Shown here: positions 23,279-31,470 of the stretch, in pieces | Layout of the letters: each line of letters begins with the position of its first letter | Position numbering within the stretch: the first letter of the stretch is position 1 | Assembly: GCA_964638715.1 (NCBI GenBank) | Contig: CAZWZF010000027.1 | Coordinates: 1 to 58,386 of the forward strand | Source: JBAXQQ01 sp037131695 | Lineage (GTDB): Bacteria > Armatimonadota > Hebobacteria > CAIYQO01 | DNA length: 58,386 nt | Reading direction: 5' to 3' | Notes under the pieces: model-generated | The model's database searches: none | The model's input: only the letters and a program-made list of their open reading frames with translations | What the model was told of the DNA's origin: nothing | Program-made: the position numbers and the translations under genes

Positions 23279-25852
23279 TTATAAATCTGATTCTCGTCGC
23301 GACCTTACCATTTTCACTATTTCAAACCAGACAACGCTGCATATTCCTGCTGCCAGACAAATTCCTGCCTGTTGAAAGCTGAGACTGGCAAATTGGAATA
23401 ATATCGCCAGTGAAGGAATATTCATCATCACAAATATGAGAATAATCGCTCCACCCACTACCCACCACATTGCGCTGTTTGAGGAACGAAGTGTAGAAAC
23501 AAGGCTTCTTGTCCAGGATACATTAGTCATTATGAGCATCAAGTTGCCGACAATCAATGTTACAAATGCCATTGTACGTGCTGCGGATTCACCCATCATC
23601 AAATTTTGCGCCAATATAAAGATACCTATACTGGCAGCAAGTATGGCAACCCCTTGAAAAAGACTCATTACCAAGGTTTTTCCGCCAAAAATAGATTCAT
23701 GCGGCGATCGCGGCGGACGACTCATTACATTGCTCTCTTCATGTTCTGCCTCAAATACCGTTGAACATGCCGGATCGATAATTAACTCCATTAGTACAAT
23801 ATGTATTGGCAGCAGCAGCAGCGGCCATCCCAGAATAATAGGTATCAGCGATAATCCGGCGATTGGTATATGAATAGAAAATATGTATGCCATAGCTTTT
23901 CGCAAGTTATCATAAATACGCCGTCCTAACCTTACAGCCGCTACGATAGACGAAAAATCATCATCAAGCAACACCAACCCGGCGGCCTCGCGCGCAACAT
24001 CTGTACCGCGGCCACCCATAGCAATTCCAATGTCAGCCGCTTTCAATGCCGGCGCATCATTTACGCCGTCACCGGTCATTGCCACCACTTCGCCTATTGC
24101 CTTTAATGCCTGCACCAGGCGCAGTTTTTGTTCAGGCACCACACGGGCAAATACATTCACCGACCTTATCTGTTCACGCAAGGATAAGTCATCAAGCCGC
24201 ATCATGTCATCACCGGTCATCACATTTTCCGGTGATTTTAGTCCTATTTGCTGTGCTATTGTACGTGCGGTGGCAGGATAATCACCCGTAATCATTACCA
24301 CACGAATACCCGCAGTGGTACATTCTGCGATAGCGGCAGGTACCGAAGGCCTTACCGGGTCAATTAATCCCACTAATCCAATAAAACGAAATGTAAAATC
24401 ATGCTGGATTTCCGGCAAGGTTGAATTTTTTGTAATATCAGCATACGCAACGCCTAATACCCGCAATCCGCGCTCTGCCATTTCATTTATATTTTTCGCC
24501 ATACCTGCATGCTGTTCCTCAGTAAAATGACACAAATCCGCAATTGCTTCCGGTGCCCCTTTCGCCGCGATGGTATAGGTATCTCGTTTTGATGATTGCC
24601 AAACCTGCGACATCGCCAACAGTTCCTGGGACAATGGATATTGCTGCACAATAGACCAATCATTATGCAAGTGTTCAGTTTCCGCTAAAAACTCCTGTCC
24701 AAATCGATGAAACGCTTTTTCCATCGGGTCAAAGGGGTCGCGCTGACTGGCAAGTATGCTGAATTCTACTAATTCATGCAATTCCTCGGGCAATTGTTTA
24801 GGCTCCCCGGATCCAACTTGATACGATAAACCGTCTGAACGCAATTCTCCGACTGTCATTTGATTCATAGTCAGGGTTCCGGTTTTATCTACGCATAATA
24901 CCGTTGCTGACCCCAAAATTTCCACTGCATGCATTCTGCGTGCCAACACATGCCGGCGTGAAATGCGCCAGGCACCGAGTGCGAGAAATATTGTCAATAC
25001 AACGGGAAACTCTTCCGGGAGCATAGCCATTGCCAATGCAACACCTGCCAACACACCATGCAGCCAATCTTCGTGACGAAATAAGCCATAAACCAAAACT
25101 ACAATTATACTTAATAACACGCCGGCAATAGCCAGGTTTCGCACCAGAATACCGGTTTGTTTTTGCAGGATCGTTTGTTCCGGTACCAGTTGCTGCAGCG
25201 ATTTGCCAATTTTACCGATTTCGGTAAACAATCCTGTCCGCAATATCTCAATCGTAGCTTGTCCCTGTACAACCATGGTTCCTGAATACACGAATGGCTC
25301 ATCATCACCACCAGGCTGCTGAAATTCTTTTATCCTGTCCCAGGTTGCTTTCCGCACCGGAACTGATTCTCCGGTTAACAGTGACTCGTCTATTGAAAGA
25401 TTTGTCGAGGTTAGAACCGCCCCGTCGGCAGGAATTCGGTCGCCTTCCGCCACCAGTACGATGTCTCCACGCACCACATCACGACCGGGCACATAACATG
25501 CGTCACCATCGCGAACTACCCGTGCGCGCGGACTTGATAAGTTTTTTAACGCCTTCAGCGCATTCTCGGTTTTGCGCTCCTGGTATAATGTAATGCCAAT
25601 TACAACAAATACAAAAGCAAGCAGCAACAATGCTTCGTGCAAATCACCCAGCATAATATAAATAACACCGCCTGCCAATAACAGCAAAAACATTGGCTCG
25701 CGTAATACTTCAAACGCGATTTCCCATATACTGCGCTGTTTTGATGACGGCAATTCATTAGGTCCATCACGCAGAAAACGCGCCGCCGCCTCTTCTGATG
25801 TTAATCCGCAGGTTATTGTATTTTGCTTTATATTTACCACATTATCATCCAT
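23279..25852 (-). CDS. Cation-transporting P-type ATPase (P2-like)
   Basis: ATP-driven cation pump of the inner membrane, 857 aa. N-terminal cation-ATPase domain (GLTSEEAAARFLRDGPNELP), membrane helices M1-M2 (about 45-90), actuator with SLLTGESVPV (160-163), M3-M4 with the ion-site motif PEEFP (279-283), phosphorylation site DKTGTLT (Asp322), nucleotide domain (KGAPEAI), hinge MTGDGVNDAPALKAADIG, then M5-M10. In Ca2+-ATPases M4 reads PEGLP and M6 NxxxDG; here M4 is PEEFP and M6 region is ELIIDPACS. The ion is therefore uncertain: related to Ca2+ pumps but with its own coordinating residues. Single gene with AT-rich upstream region; a MITE lies 130 bases upstream. Confidence 0.92.
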   Translation of the reverse strand: MDDNVVNIKQNTITCGLTSEEAAARFLRDGPNELPSSKQRSIWEIAFEVLREPMFLLLLAGGVIYIMLGDLHEALLLLAFVFVVIGITLYQERKTENALKALKNLSSPRARVVRDGDACYVPGRDVVRGDIVLVAEGDRIPADGAVLTSTNLSIDESLLTGESVPVRKATWDRIKEFQQPGGDDEPFVYSGTMVVQGQATIEILRTGLFTEIGKIGKSLQQLVPEQTILQKQTGILVRNLAIAGVLLSIIVVLVYGLFRHEDWLHGVLAGVALAMAMLPEEFPVVLTIFLALGAWRISRRHVLARRMHAVEILGSATVLCVDKTGTLTMNQMTVGELRSDGLSYQVGSGEPKQLPEELHELVEFSILASQRDPFDPMEKAFHRFGQEFLAETEHLHNDWSIVQQYPLSQELLAMSQVWQSSKRDTYTIAAKGAPEAIADLCHFTEEQHAGMAKNINEMAERGLRVLGVAYADITKNSTLPEIQHDFTFRFIGLVGLIDPVRPSVPAAIAECTTAGIRVVMITGDYPATARTIAQQIGLKSPENVMTGDDMMRLDDLSLREQIRSVNVFARVVPEQKLRLVQALKAIGEVVAMTGDGVNDAPALKAADIGIAMGGRGTDVAREAAGLVLLDDDFSSIVAAVRLGRRIYDNLRKAMAYIFSIHIPIAGLSLIPIILGWPLLLLPIHIVLMELIIDPACSTVFEAEHEESNVMSRPPRSPHESIFGGKTLVMSLFQGVAILAASIGIFILAQNLMMGESAARTMAFVTLIVGNLMLIMTNVSWTRSLVSTLRSSNSAMWWVVGGAIILIFVMMNIPSLAILFQFASLSFQQAGICLAAGICSVVWFEIVKMVRSRRESDL

Positions 25853-25988
25853 TTATTTTATTCACATTAAATTAGCTTTAGAATATATGAATTATACCAT
25901 TTAATAGATTAGCATTGACATTTATAATTGATTATAAATGCTAATTCAATAAAATAACAGGACTTTCAATTTTCAGTTTGCTATTTAC

Positions 25989-26225
25989 AGAGGCTCTTGC
26001 AAAACCTGTTTTTTCAAATGTTTATGTTGCAGGTTTGTGGTAGGTGAAAACCACCCCGACCTTCGGCCACCCCTCCTTGGCAAGGAGGGGAGTTTAAATG
26101 AAGGTTTTGATTATTAAAGCAGCCATTATTTTATCAAGTAACTACCATAACTCCCCTCCTTGCCAAGGAGGGGTCGGGGGTGGTTTGGTTGATTATACAA
26201 TTGGTATGGTTTTGCAAGAGCCTCT
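25989..26225. repeat. Complete MITE-like element, 237 bp
   Basis: Perfect 18-bp terminal inverted repeats AGAGGCTCTTGCAAAACC and GGTTTTGCAAGAGCCTCT. Inside are two self-complementary blocks CCCCTCCTTGGCAAGGAGGGG and CCCCTCCTTGCCAAGGAGGGG, themselves inverted to one another, so the whole unit folds into a cruciform. No ORF. It accounts for most of the 390-base gap between the P-type ATPase and the dioxygenase gene. Inverted relative to the copies at 1-76 and 54241-54478. Confidence 0.9.
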
Positions 26226-26227
26226 AC

Positions 26228-26250
26228 CATTTGCAATTTGCAATTTACAA
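26228..26250. repeat. Heptamer repeat (ATTTGCA) at the stop codon of the dioxygenase gene
   Basis: CATTTGCAATTTGCAATTTAC, two to three units of a 7-base period, overlapping the TAA at 26245-26247. It directly adjoins the right end of the MITE. Confidence 0.65.
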
Positions 26251-27027
26251 TCCTACCTGCACTGATACCATTGACAGCGACCCGCCTTCTATTCCTTTTA
26301 CCGGGAAAGATATCGGGTCGTTTTCTTTTCGCAGTCCGAGTATATATAACAACGGCAGGTAATGGTCTGGTGTTGGGATAGACAACATAGCGTCACTACC
26401 CAGTTTCTCATAATTCACTACACTGGCATAGTCGCCTTTCAGTATCAATTCCCGCACTTTATCTTCAAAAAGAACCGCCCAATCATAAGGTTTTGTTTTC
26501 GAGTCCTGCCAGGCATATTTGCGCAGATTATGGACAATATTGCCGCTGCCCACTACCAGCACACCTTCTTCCCGCAGTGCCGCGAGTTTCTTTCCCAATT
26601 CATAATGAAACTCGGGTGGCTGCCGTTCATCGATGCTGAGTTGAACAACAGGGACATCCGCATTGGGATAAACGTGGGTCAGCACCGACCAGGTGCCGTG
26701 ATCAAACCCCCACCTGTCATCAAGCGCCACCGGCAGCGGCGCAAGCAGTTCCGCCACCCGGCGGGCAAGTTCTGGACAGCCAGGAGCAGGATATTGCACG
26801 GCAAACAACTCTGCCGGAAAACCGCCAAAATCGTGAATAGTGCGGGGATTGTCATTTATCGTTACCGCACACCCGGGAATATACCAATGAGCAGAAATGG
26901 CAAGCACCGCCTTGGGACGCGGAATAGATTTGCCAATAGCCGCCCAGGCATCAGTATAACTATTGGAAGATATAGCATTCATCGGATTCCCATGTCCGAG
27001 AAATATAGCAGGCATTAAATCAGTCAT
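26245..27027 (-). CDS. ygiD: LigB-type extradiol dioxygenase, YgiD (4,5-DOPA dioxygenase) family
   Basis: Opens a catechol ring next to the diol using Fe or Zn and O2; E. coli YgiD acts on DOPA. The 260-aa protein has AIFLGHGNPMNAI (His12), LAISAHWYIPG (His47), FGGFPAELFAVQYPAPG, DRWGFDHGTWSVL, VVGSGNIVHNL and PTPDHYLPLLY, covering the metal ligands and the conserved family boxes. The physiological substrate in bacteria is unclear. The ATG at 27027 follows a weak ribosome site (AGTGAGGAACCTCG region). It is a single gene; its stop codon lies within a heptamer repeat. Symbol given for family membership. Confidence 0.9.
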   Translation of the reverse strand: MTDLMPAIFLGHGNPMNAISSNSYTDAWAAIGKSIPRPKAVLAISAHWYIPGCAVTINDNPRTIHDFGGFPAELFAVQYPAPGCPELARRVAELLAPLPVALDDRWGFDHGTWSVLTHVYPNADVPVVQLSIDERQPPEFHYELGKKLAALREEGVLVVGSGNIVHNLRKYAWQDSKTKPYDWAVLFEDKVRELILKGDYASVVNYEKLGSDAMLSIPTPDHYLPLLYILGLRKENDPISFPVKGIEGGSLSMVSVQVGL

Positions 27028-27263
27028 CGAGGTTCCTCACTTTGTAAGGTATACCCACTTTCAAATGGAAATATTGCAGAGTTTGCAGGGACAAAAAAAT
27101 TACGAGATATGTCTCCTGTCGTATAAAGATGGATTATAAAAATAATTCAAATTTCCCTTATAAATCCCTCTCAAAACCATTAATTTAATGTATAATTACC
27201 CAACCTTGATTATACTATAATAGTCATGGGAAACCTACATCAAACATGGGAGGAAATAGAATC

Positions 27264-27347
27264 ATGGGAGACAAATCACCGAAAAAAGAAGTGAAAAAGC
27301 CGAAAAAAGTAAAGGCTGCCGCTGCTCCTAACAGCACAAAAGCATAA
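27264..27347 (+). CDS. 27-residue basic protein (MGDKSPK family-like)
   Basis: A short reading frame encodes MGDKSPKKEVKKPKKVK followed by AAAAPNSTKA and TAA. GGGAGGA precedes the ATG at ideal spacing and a strong terminator follows 20 bases later, so it is an isolated, well-formed tiny transcription unit. Tiny lysine-rich proteins starting MGDKSPK are widespread in bacteria, with no known function. A TATAAT at 27216-27221 may be its -10. Upstream 27028-27263 holds no other gene. Confidence 0.75.
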   Translation: MGDKSPKKEVKKPKKVKAAAAPNSTKA

Positions 27348-27366
27348 AATTAGAGACTAAGAAGAT

Positions 27367-27400
27367 AAAAATCCCCCCACTTGTTTGGGGGGATTTTTTT
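27367..27400 (+). terminator. Rho-independent terminator
   Basis: AATCCCCCC, loop ACTTGTTT, GGGGGGATT then TTTTT. The stem is perfect and GC-rich with a T-run; it ends the 27-residue gene and, lying between convergent genes, may also stop the URO-D-like gene from the other side. Confidence 0.93.
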
Positions 27401-27460
27401 GTGTATCGCCTTTTTGGATGATTCATCAAATTTACCATCCAAAACTCCTAAATATCCTCT

Positions 27461-28540
27461 CTACACTTCCGCAATCTTCAATATCTCTTCTGCTTCTTTG
27501 GCAGTCATTTGCCACCAGCAGCTTATCAGCATCTGTTTCAATTTCGGACCGAACTCTTTTTTCAGTGTCAGCAATTCTTCTTTGCTTACCACGCCGATAT
27601 ATAGTTTTTTACCGGCATCGATGGTTTTGTGGTGCATTGGCCACCAGCAAGGGTCGGCGGCGGTTGATGCGCCTGCGCCGGGTGTCCATTGCAGCATATC
27701 CAGTTTGGGGATGCTCAGCAGGTGGTCGTGATGCGGTATTGCGCCGGGGCCATCCCAGTGGTACATGCAGTATGATACCCGTTCGGTCATTTCATTCAGC
27801 ACCGGCACCATGAACTCGCCAAACATTTCCGGGGATATCATCGCGGAAAAATCGCACTGGAACTTTGCCATTCTGCCCGGTGCCCAGCACCAGAATATCG
27901 ATCCGCCCACTTCGTCGCGCATCATATCGTAAAACACATCATAATAACGGAAATAGCGGTCGGTTATCTGCCGCATGCAGGAATGTACCCATTCGGGATT
28001 TTCTACCAGATCAAACAATAATTCTTCAGTACCACGCATGGCAGCCAGAGTATCCAGACCTTCTATCAGGTCGGGGAACTGCTGCATAAATTTTCCTTTA
28101 CCGAGTTTTGCATATTCCAACCCAAGACGATATGAGAAATCCCAGTAGAAATTATTGGGGTCGTAATCAAACTTCGCTTCTTCAGGTGAATTCATACATG
28201 GGTGGCACCAAACTGTGCCGGGCATCTCTTTCCCGGTGCATCCCAGGTATAGCGCAAGGCAATTCGGGGCTAAATCCGGCGAAATATTAGGGACAGCCTC
28301 TCCGTAATAATCATTGTAAAGACATCCGCGCGCGCCGATATTAACACGATAGTCAAAATTAGTCGTCGAATAATCCGTAACCCAGCCATCCGGCGTTTTC
28401 ATAGCAGGTATATCTTCCCACGGGGTTTCCCGCCGCACGCCAATCTGCATGGCAGGACGACCAATATCGCCGCCATTCCACCATGTAGTCAACCGTTCGC
28501 GAACCGCGTCCATATCAGGACGATACATTAAACCGCTCAT
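27461..28540 (-). CDS. Uroporphyrinogen decarboxylase (URO-D) superfamily protein, divergent
   Basis: 359-aa soluble TIM-barrel protein of the URO-D/methylcobamide-methyltransferase superfamily. Recognisable parts: PAMQIGVRRETPW at the start, MRGTEELLFDLVENPEW, SAMISPEMFGEFMVPVLNEM, then MYHWDGPGAIPHHDHLLSIP and QWTPGAG. In the position of the HxC zinc motif of methyltransferase members it has YHWDG, so the thiolate ligand is absent; a Cys-rich segment CWWQMT lies near the end. It is not a heme-pathway HemE (length and motifs differ). GAGAGG precedes the ATG. Substrate unknown; it is one of three superfamily members in this window. Confidence 0.8.
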   Translation of the reverse strand: MSGLMYRPDMDAVRERLTTWWNGGDIGRPAMQIGVRRETPWEDIPAMKTPDGWVTDYSTTNFDYRVNIGARGCLYNDYYGEAVPNISPDLAPNCLALYLGCTGKEMPGTVWCHPCMNSPEEAKFDYDPNNFYWDFSYRLGLEYAKLGKGKFMQQFPDLIEGLDTLAAMRGTEELLFDLVENPEWVHSCMRQITDRYFRYYDVFYDMMRDEVGGSIFWCWAPGRMAKFQCDFSAMISPEMFGEFMVPVLNEMTERVSYCMYHWDGPGAIPHHDHLLSIPKLDMLQWTPGAGASTAADPCWWPMHHKTIDAGKKLYIGVVSKEELLTLKKEFGPKLKQMLISCWWQMTAKEAEEILKIAEV

Positions 28541-28834
28541 TTATAATTACCTCTCATCATTCATAACCATTTGTGTGTATATTACAAAGTTATTCAGCAT
28601 ACGGCTATATAATTTCACCCAATATTTTATGATTATGGTGCTTTTTTATTATATTTTATATCATTAAATTACAAAAGGAATATATGTAGGACAATTCTCA
28701 TTAAGTACCCGCTGTTTAAGCCGATAAAGAATATGGGTAAATAGTCGAATTGCCAGAATTTTTGGTGAAATAAAAATAGTTATTTTCAATCTGGCATAAT
28801 CAGCATCAAATAGGATATAATAATAAACGAAGCT

Positions 28835-29467
28835 ATGTTAGGTTCAATAAGTCAAAACAAAAGAAGAATGATTCGAATCCGCTATCCTGACGGGGCGGAG
28901 CGTCCAAATATAAAAATGACAACAGCAGAATTTACTGTAGTCGATTTATCAGAGGGCGGGATGAAGTTCGCCTGCCGAAATCCCGAAATTTTTCCATTGG
29001 GTCATATTGTAGCTGCCACATTGTCATTTTCCACTGGCCGGTCATTTCCGCTGGAAGGTGCTATTTATCGCCGCGACCGCGATGGTATCGCCATACGGTT
29101 TACCAAGCCAATTTCAAAAGAAGCCCTGCGCTACATAGGACGTGACCAGCGCGCGTATTTCCGCCTGCGCTACCCCAATAACGAACGTCCACACCTGCGT
29201 GCAACCGGCGGGTCCACGGAAGCAACCGAGATAAGCGAACGCGGCATTCGTATGGTTGTAAGCGGCATACCGGTAACAGCACTGGTGCTGGGTGCGACTA
29301 TTAAAGCGACCATCACATTTGCCGACCATGAAACAACAGAAATCGAAGGCATCGTCTATCGCTTTGATAAACATGAAGTAATACTGACGCTGACAAAACC
29401 GTTATCCATGAGCAGAATTATGAAAGAGCAGCGCTACCTGGTACAAAAGTATTATCATAAGACATGA
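28835..29467 (+). CDS. Tandem PilZ-domain protein
   Basis: Predicted cyclic-di-GMP receptor. The 210 aa hold two PilZ domains: first RRMIRIRYP (RxxxR) and VVDLSEGGMKF (DxSxxG), second RAYFRLRYP (RxxxR) and ATEISERGIRM, where the usual Asp of the DxSxxG motif is Glu. The first copy therefore looks fully able to bind c-di-GMP, the second possibly altered. No output domain is attached. A TATAAT (28816-28821) lies only 13 bases before the ATG and there is no clear ribosome site, so the leader is very short. The 294-base gap upstream (28541-28834) is AT-rich and shows nothing else. It precedes the opp genes by 61 bases. Confidence 0.88.
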   Translation: MLGSISQNKRRMIRIRYPDGAERPNIKMTTAEFTVVDLSEGGMKFACRNPEIFPLGHIVAATLSFSTGRSFPLEGAIYRRDRDGIAIRFTKPISKEALRYIGRDQRAYFRLRYPNNERPHLRATGGSTEATEISERGIRMVVSGIPVTALVLGATIKATITFADHETTEIEGIVYRFDKHEVILTLTKPLSMSRIMKEQRYLVQKYYHKT

Positions 29468-29528
29468 AAGTGACATCATTATAAATAACCAAAACAGATT
29501 CCACCAAATTTTGTCTTACTCTTTATAA

Positions 29529-30527
29529 ATGAATAACATCTTAACAATAAAAAATTTACATGTGCATTACCGCACTATCGAGGGAGTGACGCGGGCGGTT
29601 AATGGCGTTAATCTACAGATTCCTGCCGGCAAAACCGTCGCAGTTGTGGGTGAAAGCGGATGCGGAAAAAGCGCGTTGGCACTGGCAATTATGCGACTGG
29701 TAGAACCTGCAGGTGAAATAACCGCTGGAACCATTACTTTTCAAACTGATAATACTCCCATAGAAATTTCCAGTTTTAAACCGGAATCACCGGAATTGAA
29801 TAAATTACGCGGTAAAAGCATCGCCATGATTTTTCAGGAACCAATGTCTTCATTATCACCGCTGCACACCGTCGGCAGCCAGATAGCAGAAGCAGGCAGC
29901 ATACACGGCATGTCGAAAGAAAAAGCGAAAACGCGGGCAATTGAAATGATGACGCTGGTGGGGATAGATAATGCAGCAAAACGATTCAAACAATACCCAC
30001 ATGAAATGAGCGGCGGGTTGCGCCAGCGGGTGATGATAGCCATGGCAATGATGAATGACCCGCAGCTTTTAATCGCCGACGAACCCACCACCGCGCTGGA
30101 TGTTACCATACAGGCAGGAATTATAAAACTACTAAAGGACGTGCAGGAAAAACTGGGGATGGCAGTATTGCTGATAACCCATGACCTGGGTGTTGCCGCG
30201 CAAATGGCGGATTACATCGCGGTTATGTACCTGGGTAGAGTTGTTGAATTCGCACCTGCTGAAAAATTATTATCTGCCCCGCAGCATCCATACACCATCG
30301 GTTTACTGAAATCAATGCCGGGTATCACCCCCGCCGGCAACGTATTGCCCACCATTCGCGGCACATTGCCGGAACATGATGCAGTGATACCGGGATGCCC
30401 GTTCTTTAATCGCTGCGATGAGGCAATCCCCGGCAGATGCGACATCAACGGTATACCCGCGTCAGTGATAACCAGCGACGGTTGGGTTGAATGCCTATTG
30501 CGCACAAAGGATGCTAAGCATGATTAA
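29529..30527 (+). CDS. oppD: Oligopeptide/dipeptide ABC transporter ATP-binding protein
   Basis: Inner-membrane ABC transporter ATPase, OppD/DppD type, 332 aa. Walker A GESGCGKSA, Q-loop MIFQEPMSSLSPLHTVG, signature MSGGLRQRVMIAMA, Walker B LLIADEPTTALD, switch His in LLITHDLGV, and the OppD C-terminal extension with HPYTIGLLKSMP and the cysteine motif GCPFFNRCDEAIPGRCD. Its stop overlaps the oppF start. No permease (oppB, oppC) or binding protein (oppA) is present within 10 kb, so the ATPases must serve a transporter encoded elsewhere. Downstream neighbours are sugar hydrolases, so an oligosaccharide-type import role is possible. Confidence 0.92.
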   Translation: MNNILTIKNLHVHYRTIEGVTRAVNGVNLQIPAGKTVAVVGESGCGKSALALAIMRLVEPAGEITAGTITFQTDNTPIEISSFKPESPELNKLRGKSIAMIFQEPMSSLSPLHTVGSQIAEAGSIHGMSKEKAKTRAIEMMTLVGIDNAAKRFKQYPHEMSGGLRQRVMIAMAMMNDPQLLIADEPTTALDVTIQAGIIKLLKDVQEKLGMAVLLITHDLGVAAQMADYIAVMYLGRVVEFAPAEKLLSAPQHPYTIGLLKSMPGITPAGNVLPTIRGTLPEHDAVIPGCPFFNRCDEAIPGRCDINGIPASVITSDGWVECLLRTKDAKHD

Positions 30528-31413
30528 CCCGCTGATGGAAGTAAAAAAACTATGCAAATATTTCCCGGTTCGCGGTGGATTCTGGAGCAAAATCACCGAT
30601 GAATTGCGTGCGGTTGACGGGGTGGATTTTCAACTTTTTCCCGGTGAATCACTCGGGTTAGTCGGTGAAAGCGGATGCGGAAAAACCACCGTCGCCCGCA
30701 CTATTTCGCGCATTTACCCGCCTACCTCCGGTGAAATATGGTTTGATGTCGGTGAAAAGATAAATCTCGCCACCTTGCCCCCAAAAGAACTGGCACCTTT
30801 CCGCCGTCACATACAAATGGTTTTTCAAGATCCTTACGCGTCCCTTAGCCCGCGTATGACTGTAGGGGAAATTATCGCAGAACCGCTGATTGTACAAAAA
30901 GTCGCCAACCATAACGACGCAATACAAATGGCAGCCGAACTGCTGGTGAAAGTCGGGTTGAATGCCGATTACATTCGCCGTTACCCGCACGCCTTCAGCG
31001 GCGGTCAGCGCCAACGCATCGCAATAGCCAGGGCATTGGCACTAAAACCGAAATTAGTCATTCTGGACGAACCGGTTTCTGCCCTCGACCTTTCGGTACA
31101 GGCGCAAATATTAAACCTGCTGGCAGAACTGCGCGAGTCAAACCAATTAACATACCTGTTCATTGGACACAACCTGCATGTAGTGCGCCACATCTGCAAC
31201 CGTATCGCAGTAATGTATCGAGGCAAAATAGTAGAACTGGCTGCAACCGAAGAACTATGGAACAACCCGTTGCATCCATATACCCAGGCACTATTATCAT
31301 CAATGCCATCAATGAATCCCGCAGAAAAACTGCCGGTTATTGAGAATAAGCCAGAATATTTGATTGATGGCAAATTAATGGAAGTACTGCCAGGACATTG
31401 GCTGCAACAGTAA
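30520..31413 (+). CDS. oppF: Oligopeptide/dipeptide ABC transporter ATP-binding protein
   Basis: Second ATPase of the pair, 297 aa from the ATG at 30520, which overlaps the oppD stop by 8 bases (ATGATTAA) and follows AAGG. N-terminal KYFPVRGGFWSK is typical of OppF. Walker A GESGCGKTT, Q-loop MVFQDPYASLSPRMTVG, signature FSGGQRQRIAIARALAL, Walker B LVILDEPVSALD, His in FIGHNLHVV. The C-terminal tail (HPYTQALLSSMPSMNP) is present but lacks the OppD cysteine cluster, consistent with the OppF member of the heterodimer. Confidence 0.92.
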   Translation: MINPLMEVKKLCKYFPVRGGFWSKITDELRAVDGVDFQLFPGESLGLVGESGCGKTTVARTISRIYPPTSGEIWFDVGEKINLATLPPKELAPFRRHIQMVFQDPYASLSPRMTVGEIIAEPLIVQKVANHNDAIQMAAELLVKVGLNADYIRRYPHAFSGGQRQRIAIARALALKPKLVILDEPVSALDLSVQAQILNLLAELRESNQLTYLFIGHNLHVVRHICNRIAVMYRGKIVELAATEELWNNPLHPYTQALLSSMPSMNPAEKLPVIENKPEYLIDGKLMEVLPGHWLQQ

Positions 31414-31470
31414 TATCTAAATATATCCTGTCCATCCATGTTAATTTAATATTAATAAAGGAAAACTATC

